Source: Tolypeutes matacus (lineage: Eukaryota; Chordata; Mammalia; Cingulata; Chlamyphoridae). Taken from it: a stretch of 64,000 bases of DNA. Positions 11,404 to 23,010 of this stretch are shown one piece after another. A program made the translations under genes and the position numbers. Position 1 is the stretch's first letter, and each line of letters starts with the position of its first letter. The stretch covers positions 882,791-946,790 of the forward strand of contig JAKSZT010038899.1 of the NCBI GenBank assembly GCA_026826555.1, in the 5' to 3' direction. The notes below the pieces were generated by a model. That model did no database searches. It was given only the letters and a program-made list of their open reading frames with translations, and had not been told where the DNA came from.

Positions 11404-12837
11404 AGGGGACAACAAGCAAGATGGTAGCAGATTAAAGAGCTCTGAGAATCAGCTCCTGCTATGGGGCAGTTGGTGATCACCCAGAGATATCTAGAGCACT
11501 TCTTTGGGGGCTCCAGGAGACCAGAGGTACATCCTGCAACATCCTTGAAAGAATGGAAGGAGACTGCCCATCTGCAGAGAAGATTTATAAGTAGAGCACT
11601 TCATGCCATGAAGACCAGTGTCCATCCTCCACTGGAGCTAAAGCCACCTTGGGAGCTGTTCTGTGGCTGGAATTGAAAGCTCCACTTCCCAAAATGAGTG
11701 AGGAAGAGACAGTTGGGCACCAACTTGAGCTACTGATTAGTAAATTCAGTGGGCTGGAATATAAACCTAAGAACAGCTAAAGTTTGAGCCTGTCCAAGTC
11801 AGAAAGAGGCTGGTAGTCATCATCTTAACTCCACACCTGACACAAAGGGAAGTGGGGCAGAATGAAAATCACAGTGCTAGGAAGAACCAGCTTTTTACAT
11901 CTAGATCAGATTGTCACTTTAGCCTATGTCCCAGGCCCACCTCAGGCAGGGAGGAAGCTTGGGGGAGCTGCACCATGCTCTCCAGGAAATTACAGGCCAT
12001 GCCACAGAGGCTGGAGATCATCCTTGGCAGTGCAAGCCACCCAGAAGCTATTCTGTGGCAGGAATTGGGAGCTCCATTTCCCAAAATCAGAGGAGGAAGA
12101 GATGGTTGGCCACCAATTTTAGCTATTGATTAGTCAATTCAGCTGGGTAAGAATAAGCCTAAGAACAGTTAAAGTTTGAGCCTTTCCAAGTCAGGACAAG
12201 GCTGCTATTTTGACTCCACCCCCAGCATGAGGGGAAGTCAGGCTGACTGAAAATCACAGTGATGTTAGAGACTGCTTTCTTTCACCCAGATTGGCCTGCA
12301 GCCCTAGCCTAGGATTCAGCCTCACCTCTAGCAAGGAGGACACTGATGGGCCCTGTACCAGCCTATCCAGGTAACTGCAGGTACATTTGGCTGACACAGG
12401 CTGAATAATAAAAAATCTACCTGGGAAACTGTGATCTTCTTGGACCTGCACAGTATAGATTGCTGCCCACACCTGCAGCTCCATCCATGCCCCAGGCAGG
12501 GGAAAAAGAGGCATGAAGCTTCATCAGTCTCTCTGGGCAACTATAGTCTAGTCCTGCATGAGTTGGATTATTCCACACAGCTGAAGCTCTGTCCCTACCT
12601 CTGAGAAAGGAGAAAGTTGGGAGAAGCCTCACTGGTCCTTGGGGCAATGAGGACAGCTTGAACCTCCACAGCTTATAGCACCAAGTACATCTTTGGCTCC
12701 TACTACACAACCAGCAAGGGAAGAAGGCAGGAAGCCCTAAGTTAAAGAGAAAAACTGCACCCAGAATAAATAATCTAGTAAGCCTGATGCCAAGACTCCA
12801 ACAAAAAATTACAGTCCACACAAAGAAATAAGAAGAT
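11404..12837 (+). mobile_element. L1 5' UTR of the mosaic element
   Basis: It starts near CAAGCAAGATGGTAGCAG and runs to the ORF1 start at 12,838. The same 5' sequence recurs as a fragment at 36,645-36,870. It contains two related internal blocks (about 11,640-11,870 and 12,040-12,270, both with GGAATTG...GCTCCA.TTCCCAAAAT and AAGTTTGAGCCT), so the 5' UTR appears to be built of imperfect tandem units, a known style for L1 promoters. Confidence 0.7.
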
Positions 12838-13674
12838 ATGTCCCAGTTAAAAGAAATAGATAAGCCTCCAGATGACATAAAGGAGTTGAGACAACTCATC
12901 ATAGATGTTCAAACAAATCTCCTTAACAAATTCAATGAGATCGCTAAAGAAATTAAGGATATTAAAAAGACATTGGAAAAGCACAAAGAAGAATTTGAAA
13001 GCATTCATAGAAAAATAGCAGATCTTATGGGAAAGAAAGGTGCAATAAATGAAACAAAAAATACACCGGAATCATATAATAGCAGATTTGAGGTGGCAGA
13101 AGAAAGGATTGGTGAGCTTGAAGAAATGGCCTCTGAAAGTGAACTTATAAAAGAACAGGCCTCAGGGTACTAAAGGACTCCAAGAGGCAAGCAAACATAC
13201 ATGTCATCGGTGTCCCAGAAGTAGGAGAGAAGGGAAATGGAGCAGAAGGAATATTTGAAGAAATAATGGTAGAAAATTTCTGAACCCTATTGAAGGACAT
13301 AGATATCCATGTCCAAGAAACATGATGTACTCCCACCCAACAAAATCTGAATAGGCCAACTCCGAGACACATACCAATCAGAATGTCAAATGCCAAAGAC
13401 AAAGAGAGAATTCTGAGAGCAACAAGAGAAAAGCAATGCATAACATATAAGGGATACCCAATAAGATTAAGTGCTGATTTCTCACCAGAAACCATGGAGG
13501 CAAGAAGACAGTGGTATTGTATATTTAAGATACTGCAAGAGAAAAACTTCCAGGCAAGAATCTTATATCTGGCAAGATTGTCTTTCAAAAATGAGGGTGA
13601 GTTTAGACTAATCACAGATAAACAGAAACTGAGAGTGTTTGTAACAAGAGACTTGCTTTGCAGGAAATACTAAA
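12838..13674 (+). pseudogene. L1 ORF1 (RNA-binding protein), frameshifted
   Basis: ORF1p is the trimeric RNA chaperone of L1. The N-terminal part (12,838-13,173) starts MSQLKEIDKPPDDIKELRQL and is a charged coiled coil. A frameshift near 13,160 separates it from the RRM and C-terminal region; the latter is open at 13,383-13,673 with MSNAKDKERILRATREKQC, then RLSADFSPETMEARRQW. The end GLRVFVTRDLL/LCRKY fits the ORF1 C-terminus. The element cannot make intact ORF1p. Confidence 0.85.
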
Positions 13675-13789
13675 GGGTGTGCCACAGCCTGAAAAGAAAA
13701 GACAGGAGAGAGCGGCCTGGAAGAGGATCTAGAAATGAAGATTATATCAATAAAAGTAAGTAAAAGTGTCAAAAGAGTGGTGAAAATAA

Positions 13790-14490
13790 AATATGACAGA
13801 TAAAACCCAAATATTCAGGAATAAACTTAACCAATGATGTAAAGTACTCATATTCAGAAAACTACAACTCATTGTTAAAAGAAACTTTAAAAAGACAAAT
13901 ACTTGGAAGAACATTCCATGCTCATGGATGGATAGACTAAGTATCATTAAGATGTCAATTTTACTCAAATTGATATACCAATGCAATGCAATCCCGATAA
14001 AAATTTCATCAGCATTTTTAAAATAAATGGAAAACATGATTATCAAATTTATTTAAGGATAAGGGGTCCTGAATAGCTAGAAACATCTTAAAAAGGAAAA
14101 GCAAAGTTGAAAGACTCACATTTCTAGACTTTAAGTTGTATTACCTAGGTACAATGGTAAAACAGCATGGTACTGGCATAAAGACAGACAGATAGACCAA
14201 TAGAACTGAATTGATGGTTAAAAAAGAGACCCTCACATCTACAGTCAAGTGATTTTTGACTAGACTGTCAAACCCACCCAGCTAGGGCAGAACAGTCCAT
14301 TCAACAAATTCTGCTGACAAAATTGGATATCCATAGCAAAAGAAGGAAAGAGGACCCCTATTTCACACCTTATACAGAAATTAACTCAAAATGAATCAAA
14401 CTCCTAAATATAAAAGCAAGAACCATAAAGCTTCTAGAAGAAACCGTAGGAAAATATTTTCAAGATCTGGTGGTAGGTGGTGTATTCTTA
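13790..14490 (+). pseudogene. L1 ORF2 3' portion, after internal deletion
   Basis: Sequence jumps from the ORF1 end (about 13,740) to the late ORF2 region (AGGAATAAACTTAACC.A.GATGTAAA type, then ATGGTACTGGCATAAAGAC). The endonuclease and reverse-transcriptase parts of ORF2 are missing, so most of ORF2 was deleted or the element was assembled from two templates. Frames are broken. Confidence 0.75.
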
Positions 14491-15526
14491 AAGGAGATAA
14501 GAGGGGGACTGAGATGGACTACTGATATTTAATGTATGTAGAAGTTTTAATTAGCTTTACTATAAAAGTGTGGAAATGTACAGAGGTGATGCTAACACAT
14601 TATAGTGAGTAACAGCTGGTTTATAAATGGAAATGTGGCTGAAAATGGTAGTCTAGGGATGTAAATGCCAATTGACAGAAAGCTAGAGAATAATCTAGGG
14701 ACAGAATAGTACAGTAAACCCAGAAGTGGATGAGAATAATGGTTGATGGTACAGATGCAAAAGTGTCCTTTGTGAGCTAGAGCAGATGTACATCAGTATT
14801 GCAGGGTGGTGGGAATGTGAAGAAGCATGGGAAAACTAAACTGGAGTGACCTATGAAGTGTGGTTAACAGTAATAATGTAATATTCTTTCGTTTATGTTA
14901 ATGATGTACTGTGTTGATAATGGGGGAGTATGGAAAATGTGTGCCAAATATTTGCTTTGGAACTGATAATAATCAGATGATATTATCTCATAATCTGTAA
15001 CAAATGTTCCGCCACAGTGTGGTGTGTTGATAGAGGGGGAATTCTGCACATGTGCATGATTGTTTGTAAGTTTACTACTTCAGTCATAAAAATATATTTA
15101 AAAAATCATATTAGGGTGGGCTGGGGGAAAAATACACCAAATGTAAAATAAGGACTATAATTAGTATTAAGATTTTGACAATATTCTTTCATAATTTGTA
15201 ACAAATGTCTCACAACAATGCAGGGGGTTGATGGAGGGTTGATATATGGGACCCTTGTATGATGTTATGAATGTTTGCTTTGTAAGTTCACAACTTTTAC
15301 TATGCACTTAGTAATATTTTGTAATATTTTGATAATGCTCTTTAATCATTAGGTAAAAATGTTTCACAACAATTCAAGGTATTGGCAGTGGAGTGAGGTA
15401 AGAGAGCCCTGTATCATGTTATGTATGTTTATTTTGTAAGTTCACAACTATTACTATACACTTATTGTTTATGTATGTTCACGTATGAATGATATATTTC
15501 AATAAATTATAAAAAAAGGAAAAAAG
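14491..15526 (+). repeat. L1-type 3' UTR with repeated modules and poly-A
   Basis: Three imperfect modules share TTTGTAACAAATGTNNC.C.ACAATG..GG followed about 60-90 bp later by TTTGTAAGTTCACAACT: near 14,995-15,080, 15,198-15,290 and 15,350-15,450. The tract ends with AATAAATTATAAAAAAAGG at 15,501-15,520, a polyadenylation signal and short tail. Flanking IGHV-type sequence resumes at about 15,530. Confidence 0.6.
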
Positions 15527-17179
15527 GTTACTGGCTGCTCTTGCAGCCACAGGCCTTACTTGTGCTATCTGAATATGTCAGCAGAGAAAGGAAAGCAGGG
15601 TCCTTAGTGAATTCTCTTAAATAACTTCTCCCCTTTCCCTTTAAATGTTGAATGTGGGCAAACACCTTCTAGTTGTCTCAGGTGATTCAAGGGATAAGAT
15701 AGCTCTGTAGTCTGTTCTGAAGCACTGCCATCAATTACTAATGTTGCTTCCTGGAATGAATCAGGGATGTGCATTATGTACTAGTCCACTTTGACCTGCT
15801 CACTATCTTAAAACTGTGCACATTTCCCTGAACATCTGCTGCTCACATCTCTCCCTTTAAAGCAAAATTCAATATCAAGAAATGGATTTGAGTCCAAATA
15901 AGAGAAGGTAATTCTAGATAGAATAAGTAAGAAATATTATTCCTATACCTACATACCCACACTTGCATAAACCCTAGGACTTTTAAAATATTAATAGGTG
16001 GTTCTTGTTAAAACATCTAAGCCCAAGCCTCATGACTCTGGATCTGTCTTAACACTGCATTATCAGAAATTGAGGGACTTTCTTCTGCAATCAGTTATGA
16101 AATATCCATAACTCTAGGTGAAGTTTAAGCCCATGATCCTCCGTACCAGAAAAAGGAGGTGCATTGGTCTATAATAGTCAGGTGTCAACCCCTGGCAGGA
16201 TCAACCATTAGCAGGGAGGTTAGTGCCCTTGTTTATGTGGTTCTTTAATCCTTCTCCTCTAATCAGGGTGGGAGAACATGAAGGGGAACTGGGAGCCCAG
16301 CAGGGGCCAACTCCCACAAAAGAACTGAGACATCAATGAGAATATAAGAATAACAGTGATGCTCAGGGTAGTGAAAATTCTTCAACTGCTTCATATTCAC
16401 AGACAAATGAAATCAATTTCAGTTGCCTAAATTGTAAGGGAAATCATGTTTCTGACTCATTTTATTGCAAGTGTGAATTTCTTGGTTTGTGGATTTCCCA
16501 TCGTTTGTCCATGAACACCTGGGATGTTATATTATTAAAGTAGATGTTTGTGTAAAGGACATGATGAAGGTTTGCCTGCAGAATCTAGACAAGGTACCCT
16601 GTGGTGTTTGGAGGGCCACCATCTGGGTCACACCTGCTCTAGCTGTGACAGCCTGAGCCACTCTGACCACATCCCTGCATGAAGTGGAATCTGATGTCCA
16701 CTGCTAGCTCTGCTTGACCTGCCCTCCTGATCCCACACCATGCATCTCTGCAGTGTCTGTATGAGCCCTCCCTCTGCAGTAAGTAGGGTCCACCAGGAGT
16801 CAGAACTCAATGGGAGTAATCATGAGGGCACCTGCTAAGGGGCCATATAAACATTTCAAGTTTTGCTCCATGTGTTAATTAGGATAAGGGAAGCTAGATA
16901 TAATTCCTGCTGGTGAAGTGAGTGGTGTGTAGGGTCTGGGTCTTGGAGGATCAAAGGACCAAGGAGGCCCTCTGCTGTTGCATGACACCATGTGAGCATC
17001 CAGCCAGTCCAGTCAGGCCCTGTGAGTGGACCCCAGTCTCTAGACACCAGGGGTCCCATTTCACCTACTCACTGTAACTATAAGAAGATGTACTGATTCT
17101 GCTGTCTCAGGAGCACTGTATAAGCCTCAAAGGGACACTTCACAGAAGTTGTTCATTGGATGTCCAGGACAGAGAAGGA
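15527..17179. other. unassigned IGHV intergenic DNA
   Basis: 15,540-15,625 is paired with 497-610. The rest, including the GC-richer block 16,560-17,170, has no recognised gene, V exon or repeat. Short open frames on the minus strand lack domains. Confidence 0.4.
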
Positions 17180-17660
17180 GACTATTAAGACCTTATGGGA
17201 GCAAAGAACTTAATGCCTTGGTGCATCCTCCTTAATCACATCAGTAGGGTTGGAAGATCCCAGACTAATGTTTCCAGTAACTATACTATGTATTCTGCTC
17301 TGAATGCCCCCATTCAACACCCGAAACCAGCAACCCTTCCTTGCCATATTGCCATAAGTGCATTCCCAATTTTGTACTTACAACCTCATACCCACAAATC
17401 TCCAGTGTTTACCTGTCCCTCCTCCAACCCTCCCCCAGTCCCCTGGACATCCAGCCCACCCTTCCCACTATATCCACCTGTCAAATCTGCATTACCTGAG
17501 CCAAAGGTATCACTACCCTCCTGTCATAGCCCTTCAATGCCCAACTACACACTTCCAACTTATCACAGATTGCACCAGTAAGGTCATTGGCTCACAAATT
17601 TCTTCTCCCTTACTATTTCCTGTAAATCTATCTTCCCAACAATAGCTCTGAGTCTGCTTG
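17180..17660 (-). repeat. L1 long-3'UTR fragment, antisense
   Basis: The CCCACCTGTCAA.NCTGCAT.ACC...CCCTTCAATGC..AACTA series matches 41,590-41,790 in the same orientation. That region is the ORF2-proximal part of the 3' UTR of the antisense L1. Confidence 0.65.
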
Positions 17661-18086
17661 ATTTGATTAAGAGCAATCTGAGGAGGAAATCAAGAAAAAG
17701 ATACCATTTACAATAGTAAATAAAAGAATCAAATACCTAGGAATAAACTTAACTAAAGATGTAAAGGACTTATACACAGAAAATTACACAACACTGTTAA
17801 AGGAAATCAAAGAAGACTTAAATGAATGGAAGAAAACCCCCAGTTCATGTATAGTAAGACTAAACATTAAGATGTCTGTTCTACCCAAATAATCTACAGA
17901 TTTAATGCAATCCCAATAAGATGGTTTTACTGAATTGGAAAAACTAACTATGCAATTTATTTGGAAGGGAAAGGGACCCCACATAGCCAAAGTCATATTG
18001 AAAAAGAAAAATGAAATTGGAGGAATCACACTACCTGACTTTAAAACATACTACACAGCTACAGTTTACCAAAATGTATGGTATTT

Positions 18087-18265
18087 GTTTAATGACAAAG
18101 CCCCAGAATGTGTATAACCATTGCAGGTGATGTGCCACACTAATGAAGGATGTTTATATGGAAGGTGGTGGGAGATGTGGGAGTGGGGCATATGGGAATC
18201 CCTATAACTTTTTTGTAACATTTATGTAATTAAGTATCTTTTAAAAAATAAAAAAGTATTATAAA
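18087..18265 (+). repeat. 5'-truncated L1 3' end nested in L1
   Basis: A short insertion carrying CACACTAATGAAGGATG, a GGTGGGAGATGTGGGAGTGGGGC block and a poly-A-like end (AAAAAATAAAAAAGTATTATAAAAAAA). The target motif TGTATGGTATT is present both before (18,075-18,085) and after it (18,271-18,281), consistent with a target-site duplication. Confidence 0.7.
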
Positions 18266-18283
18266 AAAACTGTATGGTATTGG

Positions 18284-18697
18284 GGAAGTGGATGTGGCTC
18301 AAGTAATTTGGCTCCTATCTACCATATAGGAGGTCCAGATTTTGATTCCCTGGACTTTCTGGTGAAAAGCAAGCTGACCCATGCCAGAAAGCTAGACTGA
18401 GTGGAGAGCTGACCCACATGGAGTGCTGGGCCATGTGGAGGCCTGGTGTGGCAAGATGATGCAACAAAGAGAGACACAGAAGAGAGACAATAAGAGATGT
18501 AGCAGACCAAGGAGGTGAGGGGGCCCAAGAGATTGAGCAGCCTCTCTCCACTTTGGAAGGTCCCAAGATCAGTTCCCAGTTATGCCTAAAGAGAAGACAA
18601 GCAGACTCAGAAGAGCACACAGAGAGCAGACAGTGAGTGCAAAACAATGGGGTGGAGAAATAAATAAATAAATATTTAAAAACAACAAACAAACAAA
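18284..18697 (+). mobile_element. DAS-type SINE (xenarthran, tRNA-derived head)
   Basis: It begins GAAGTGGATGTGGCTCAAG (after GG in the target site) and has CTACCATATAGGAGGTCCAG and GATTCCCTGG in tRNA-like positions. A long non-tRNA body with GCAGACTCAGAAGAGCACAC follows, then an A-rich AAATAAATAAATA...CAAACAAACAAAA tail. A 15-bp target-site duplication flanks it: ACTGTATGGTATTGG at 18,269-18,283 and ACTGCATAGTATTGG at 18,698-18,712 (two mismatches). The head matches the armadillo DAS-SINE as I remember it, and this is the main taxonomic marker in the window. Confidence 0.8.
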
Positions 18698-20079
18698 ACT
18701 GCATAGTATTGGTATAAGTATAGACATACCAAACAATGGAACCAAATTGAGAGTTTTGATATAGCTCCTCACATATAGAGTCATCTGATATTTGGCAAGG
18801 TCACCAAGCCCACTGAACTTCGAGAGAATGGCCTCTTCAACAAATGGTGCTTGGAGAACTGGATATCCATACCCAAAAGAATGAAAGAGAAGCACCATCT
18901 CACACCTTATACAAACATCAACTCAAGGTGGATCAAAGATCTAAAATAAGAGCCAATACCATAAAGACTTTGGAGGTAATGTAGGGAAAAATTTACAGGA
19001 CCTTGTAAATTTTCATGAATGTCATTCATGAATGTCACACCCAAAGCATGAGCAGTGAAAGAAAAATAGGTGAATGGGATCTCCTCAAAATTTAAAGCTT
19101 TTGCACCTCAAAGGAGGTTATCAAGAAAGTAAAAGGTAGCCTACCAAATTGGAGAAAATATTTGCAACCATATATCTGGTAGGGGCCTAATATCCAGCAT
19201 ATATAAGAAATTTTACACCTCAAAAATAAAAAGACAACCCATTTATAAAATGGGCAAGCAACTTGAAAAGACACTTCTTCAAGGAAAAAATATAAATAGC
19301 TAAAAAGCACATGAAAAGATGCTCAACATCAATAGCTATTAGGGAAATGCAAACCAAAACTATAATTAGATACCATCTTGCACCCATTAGACAGAAGGTT
19401 ATTAAAAAAACAGGGGACTACAACTGTTAGAGAAGATATGGAGCAATGGGAACCCTCATACACTGCTGGTGTGAATGCAGAATGGTCCAGCCATAGTGGG
19501 GGACAGTTCAGCAGTTCCTCGAAAAACTAACTATAGAACTATCATATGATCCAGCAATTCCACTGCTGTGTCCCTTCCCAGAAGAATTGAAAGCAAGGAC
19601 ATGAACAGATATATGAACACCAATGTTCATGGCAGCACTATTCAGTATTGCCAAAAGTTGGAATCAAACCAAATGCCCATTAACAAATGAATGAATAAAC
19701 AAATTGTGGTACATATATACAATAGAATATTATTCATCTGTAAGAGGGATTACAGTACTCACACATGGGATAACATGGATGAATCTTGAGGACCTTATGT
19801 TAAGTGAAGCAAATCAGGCATTGTTGGGCAAAAAATACATGATCTCACTGATATGAATTAAACAAATTGGTGAGTTAATTCTTAATGGGTAAAGGATTCT
19901 GTTTGAGATGATAAAAATCCTGTCATAATGTTTGTAGCCTAAAATTGATAATTATCAATTGAAAATTGATAATTTAATTACTATCACTGAATTGTACAGC
20001 AAGTAAATTGGGGAAATTTTGGCTGTATTTATATCACAATGCTCATTGATTTTAAAAAATGAATGATAAATATTTGTTA

Positions 20080-20595
20080 TCACTGAATGAACCTTGGGAA
20101 AATTATGGCAAGTAAAAGAAGCCAGTCATGAATGACCACATAATTTGGGATTTGTTTCATATTACAGTGAAGCCTAGAGAGTTACTGTGTATTATTTGTG
20201 GATTAGGGCTAGCTGGACATAGAAGGATAGAAAGGTGACACCTAGAGGGTGTGTAGTTTCTTTGTAAAGTGATGAAACCATACTAATATTGACTCTGGTG
20301 ATGGTGACATGTATTTGTGGAATATAATAAAATATTTAATTGTATTATTTTAAATGGGTGAACTTTATGATATATAAATTATATATCAATTCACTATTAA
20401 CAGAAGAAGATTAATAGTTGTTTGGAGAGACAGGAAGAAGCAATAATTAAGACTTATGTGAAAATTTTTAGGTGTTCATTATCTGGTTTGAAGTGACATT
20501 AAGGGGTGTACAAATATATAAATACTTATCAAATTGTACAGTTTAAAATGTAAAGGTTACCTTATATCAACTACATTTTTAAAATGCTGCTAAAA
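20080..20595 (+). repeat. older L1-type 3' UTR remnants
   Basis: Two consecutive pieces with the pattern TGACTCTGGTGATGGT...TTTAAATGGGTGAACTTTATGATATATAAATTATATATCAAT and TACAGTTTAAAATGTAAAGGTTACC are characteristic of old mammalian L1 3' ends. Non-coding. Confidence 0.6.
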
Positions 20596-20609
20596 ACTAT
20601 CAAATGATA

Positions 20610-21272
20610 TATTGTTAGGCTGAAGAGATAGATAAGTAATCGCACCTGTGAAAAGCCAGAAATTCCTTTAAGCACATCTGCATGAACTCTGGTTCTCCCT
20701 GCATTCTTTAAGTAAACAATAGTATGAAACAATATCAAGCAGTGTACTCATTAACTGAAGAAGGGTGCTGCAAATCCCACAAGGACTGCCCCCTCTGTTT
20801 TGGAGCTGATTCATGAGAGCACCATCCTGTGGCTCACTCTTTTCAGACATGTGACTTTGGGAATGTTGTCCAACATTTCCATGTTTCTTTTTGAAATTTT
20901 ACATCTGCAAAATGGTGGTAACACTGATATCTCCTTAACATAGTTTCTGTAAAATACATGTAAATGAAATAAGAACATGGGCCCTATGAGTTTAGTACAG
21001 CAATATCACATAATAAGAAATCATATTGTCCCAGATGCTATCATTGCCTCTCAACTCCCCCAAGTCATACGTATCTGCTTTGGGCATTTCCCTCTCTCAA
21101 GGCTCCAACCCCAGAGCTTGCTACATAGTAAGAGAACTTGCAAATAGGGTCTCTTGTTTTGCTTATATAAATTAGCCCAGCCCAGTCCCTGCAGTTCTGG
21201 TAGAGAATTCCCAGCTCTGGGGTTCCCACATGTTTCCATTGGATCATCAGGAATGGAAACAGAGAAATCAAC
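20610..21272 (+). repeat. VH3 5' flank, duplicate of 2,040-2,711
   Basis: This is the upstream region of VH3-type unit 2, aligned by eye with the flank of unit 1 (shared CTCTGGTTCTCCCTGCATTCTTT-type block, octamer region and AACAGAGAAATCAACATGGA end). Divergence is substantial, so the duplication is not recent. Confidence 0.65.
21138..21145 (+). promoter_or_regulatory. degenerate Ig octamer TTGCAAAT
   Basis: One change from ATGCAAAT, 127 bp upstream of the leader ATG of unit 2, at the position equivalent to the perfect octamer of unit 1. Confidence 0.7.
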
Positions 21273-21707
21273 ATGGAGTTATGGCCAAGGTGGGTTTTTC
21301 TTATTACCATTTCATAAAGTCATATTATGTGGAACCAGAGACATTGAGAAAGTGAGTTGATGTGAGTGAGAGAAACAGTGGCTATGTGTAGCTGTTATCC
21401 TGACCAGGATGGCTTTGCTTACAGATATCCAGTTGGTGGAGTCTGGGTGAGATTTCATACAGACAGGGGTCACTGACACCCTCCTTGGCAGACCCTGGGT
21501 TCACCTGCAGTGCTATAACATGAACTGAGACCCCCAAGCTACAGGGAAGGGCTAGAGAGTGTCTCACACATTAACAATGCTGCTCCTACCACACTCAAGA
21601 GCTGGGAAGGCCCAATTCCCCATCTCAGGGGCTTTGACAGGAACATGCTTTGTCTGCAAATAGACAGTCTGAGACCTGAAGAGACACCAGTGTATTGCTG
21701 AGTGAGA
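21273..21707 (+). pseudogene. IGHV pseudogene, VH3-type (unit 2)
   Basis: The leader exon starts ATG at 21,273 and reads MELWPRWVFLITIS before a TAA; the splice donor GGT has become AGT. The V exon begins at about 21,424 with DIQLVESG. The GVxC part of the leader is deleted, and a stop sits at FR1 codon 9 (21,448-21,450). Indels shift the frame in FR1, the first disulfide Cys codon TGT is replaced (TTG), and the FR2 Trp codon is TGA. The FR3 end still reads VYC before another stop. It is much more decayed than unit 1, although the flanks show they are duplicates of one another. Non-functional. Confidence 0.9.
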
Positions 21708-21746
21708 CACAGTGAGAGAGGCAGTGAGAATACAGACTCAGTCCCA
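21708..21746 (+). other. V-type recombination signal, nonamer degraded (unit 2)
   Basis: The heptamer CACAGTG is perfect at 21,708-21,714. After a 23-bp spacer the nonamer position (21,738-21,746) reads TCAGTCCCA, a poor match, so the signal is probably weak or dead. Confidence 0.75.
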
Positions 21747-22929
21747 CCTTGCAGGGCAGCTTGAGAGTGCTGGGCCACAGGGGTGGTCAGGAACCACAGG
21801 ACATGGATCTCAACAGGACCAGGTGCAGAGGGAGGGTAAGGGCTGGTTCCCTGTTAAGTCTGGGGATTCCTGTACATGTTGCTTTTCCCCTGAGGAAGCT
21901 CTCTATGTTTAGGATTGTGTCCCATCCATTGAAGTGTCTGAATAAGGAAACTTTCATTATAGTAAGAGAAAAATTATCACTTGCAGACTGTCACTTATGG
22001 AGGCACAAAAGACTCTGCCAATGGTCACCAGGATCAGAACTGAGTCATCTCTGGGCAGTCTGGTGAGTCTTTTCCTCAGTGGGATTCCCTGTTTGGACAG
22101 TCTTTGTGATTTAGGTTATAACAAAGAGGGAGTCTATGCCAGGGTGAGTATCTCATAAACCATACTGGATTTCACAGCTGATTTTCCTCCTCACACAAAA
22201 GTGTGCATGTCAGACAGCAGTGGTCTCCTTTACTCTTTTTGTCTTAATCCATTTTCTTTCTCCCAAGATTAACAAGGACATCAGCATGTCCTTGAGTCAA
22301 AATTGCCCATCAAATGGGTCCCGCATCTCCCAGGACCTGGTCAGCATTAGTGTTGCTCCCAAGCTTGACAATATTGGGATGATCTCAGAGAATAGCAGCT
22401 GGACCCCTGGTGCTTTATGTCCCTGCATATGGTGGAATGAGAGGTGCATTCTCAGGGCCAACACAGTATGTTCTGCTGTTAATACAAGACAGTTTAGTTT
22501 TATTTCATTATTTTTCATGAGAAGTAGATAGATGACCTGTTTGTAAATAATGGATTCATGCTTAATTTAATAAAATGCTCCAGGGAGACTCCTGAGTGTT
22601 CTGTCCACTGGTCTGGTCACCCAGTGCAGGATGAGGGCAATATTCTCCAAGTTACAGGGGATAGTGGACAGGCAGGGACAGGGGGAGATGAGGAGTTACT
22701 GGCAGGACCCAGGCCTTCCTCTCCTAGGGCAGCCCATGTCTCTTTTCTCATTCTGGGATCTTGTCAGTTTGGGAAGAACCTCTTAATTTATCTTTGATGT
22801 ATTGATGGATGCCCAGTTATGAGGCTGTGAAACCTCACTCCTGAGCCTGCTCCTCCAGAAAGATCACTGGGAAGTCCAAGCCCATATCCCTTTCTCTTTG
22901 TCAACTCTGCATGCTTGTGCACCTCTCCC
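21747..22929. other. VH3 3' flank, then unassigned DNA
   Basis: 21,747-22,290 corresponds to the 3' flank of unit 1 (3,206-3,790). From about 22,290 to 22,929 nothing specific is recognised: no V homology, and only short open frames without domains. Confidence 0.5.
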
Positions 22930-22934
22930 CCACG

Positions 22935-23010
22935 ACACCTACTATGCAGAATGACAAATATTAGAGATAAAGAGAGGATTCTGAAAACAGCAAAAGAAAA
23001 GTAAGCCAAG
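22935..23010 (+). repeat. L1 ORF1 scrap at the edge of copy A
   Basis: ACAAATATTAGAGATAAAGAGAGGATTCTGAAAACAGCAAAAGAAAAG encodes a fragment resembling the ORF1 block found at 13,385-13,430. The equivalent scrap in copy B is at 50,735-50,795. It marks the shared left edge of the duplication. Confidence 0.5.

Larger units (their letters stand above)
17665..20060 (+). mobile_element. L1 ORF2 3' region and 3' UTR, sense, with nested insertions
   Basis: From 17,690 the + strand encodes late ORF2 (ATAAACTTAACTAAAGATGTAAAGG, KLTMQFIWKGKGPHIAKVIL, KKKNEIGGITLPDFKTYYTA). The element is interrupted at 18,087-18,265 and 18,284-18,697 by two retroinsertions, then resumes and continues to the ORF2 C-terminus and an old-type 3' UTR ending near 20,060. 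All frames are broken. Confidence 0.8.

Noticed and set aside
12417..12902. Minus-strand 161-codon frame
   Set aside because: Antisense to the L1 5' UTR and ORF1 start.
15000..15450. CRISPR-like array
   Set aside because: Spaced similar modules are imperfect, over 80 bp long and part of an L1 3' UTR; this is vertebrate DNA.
18284..18360. tRNA gene
   Set aside because: The tRNA-like box A/B region is the head of a SINE with a long unrelated body, A-rich tail and target-site duplication.
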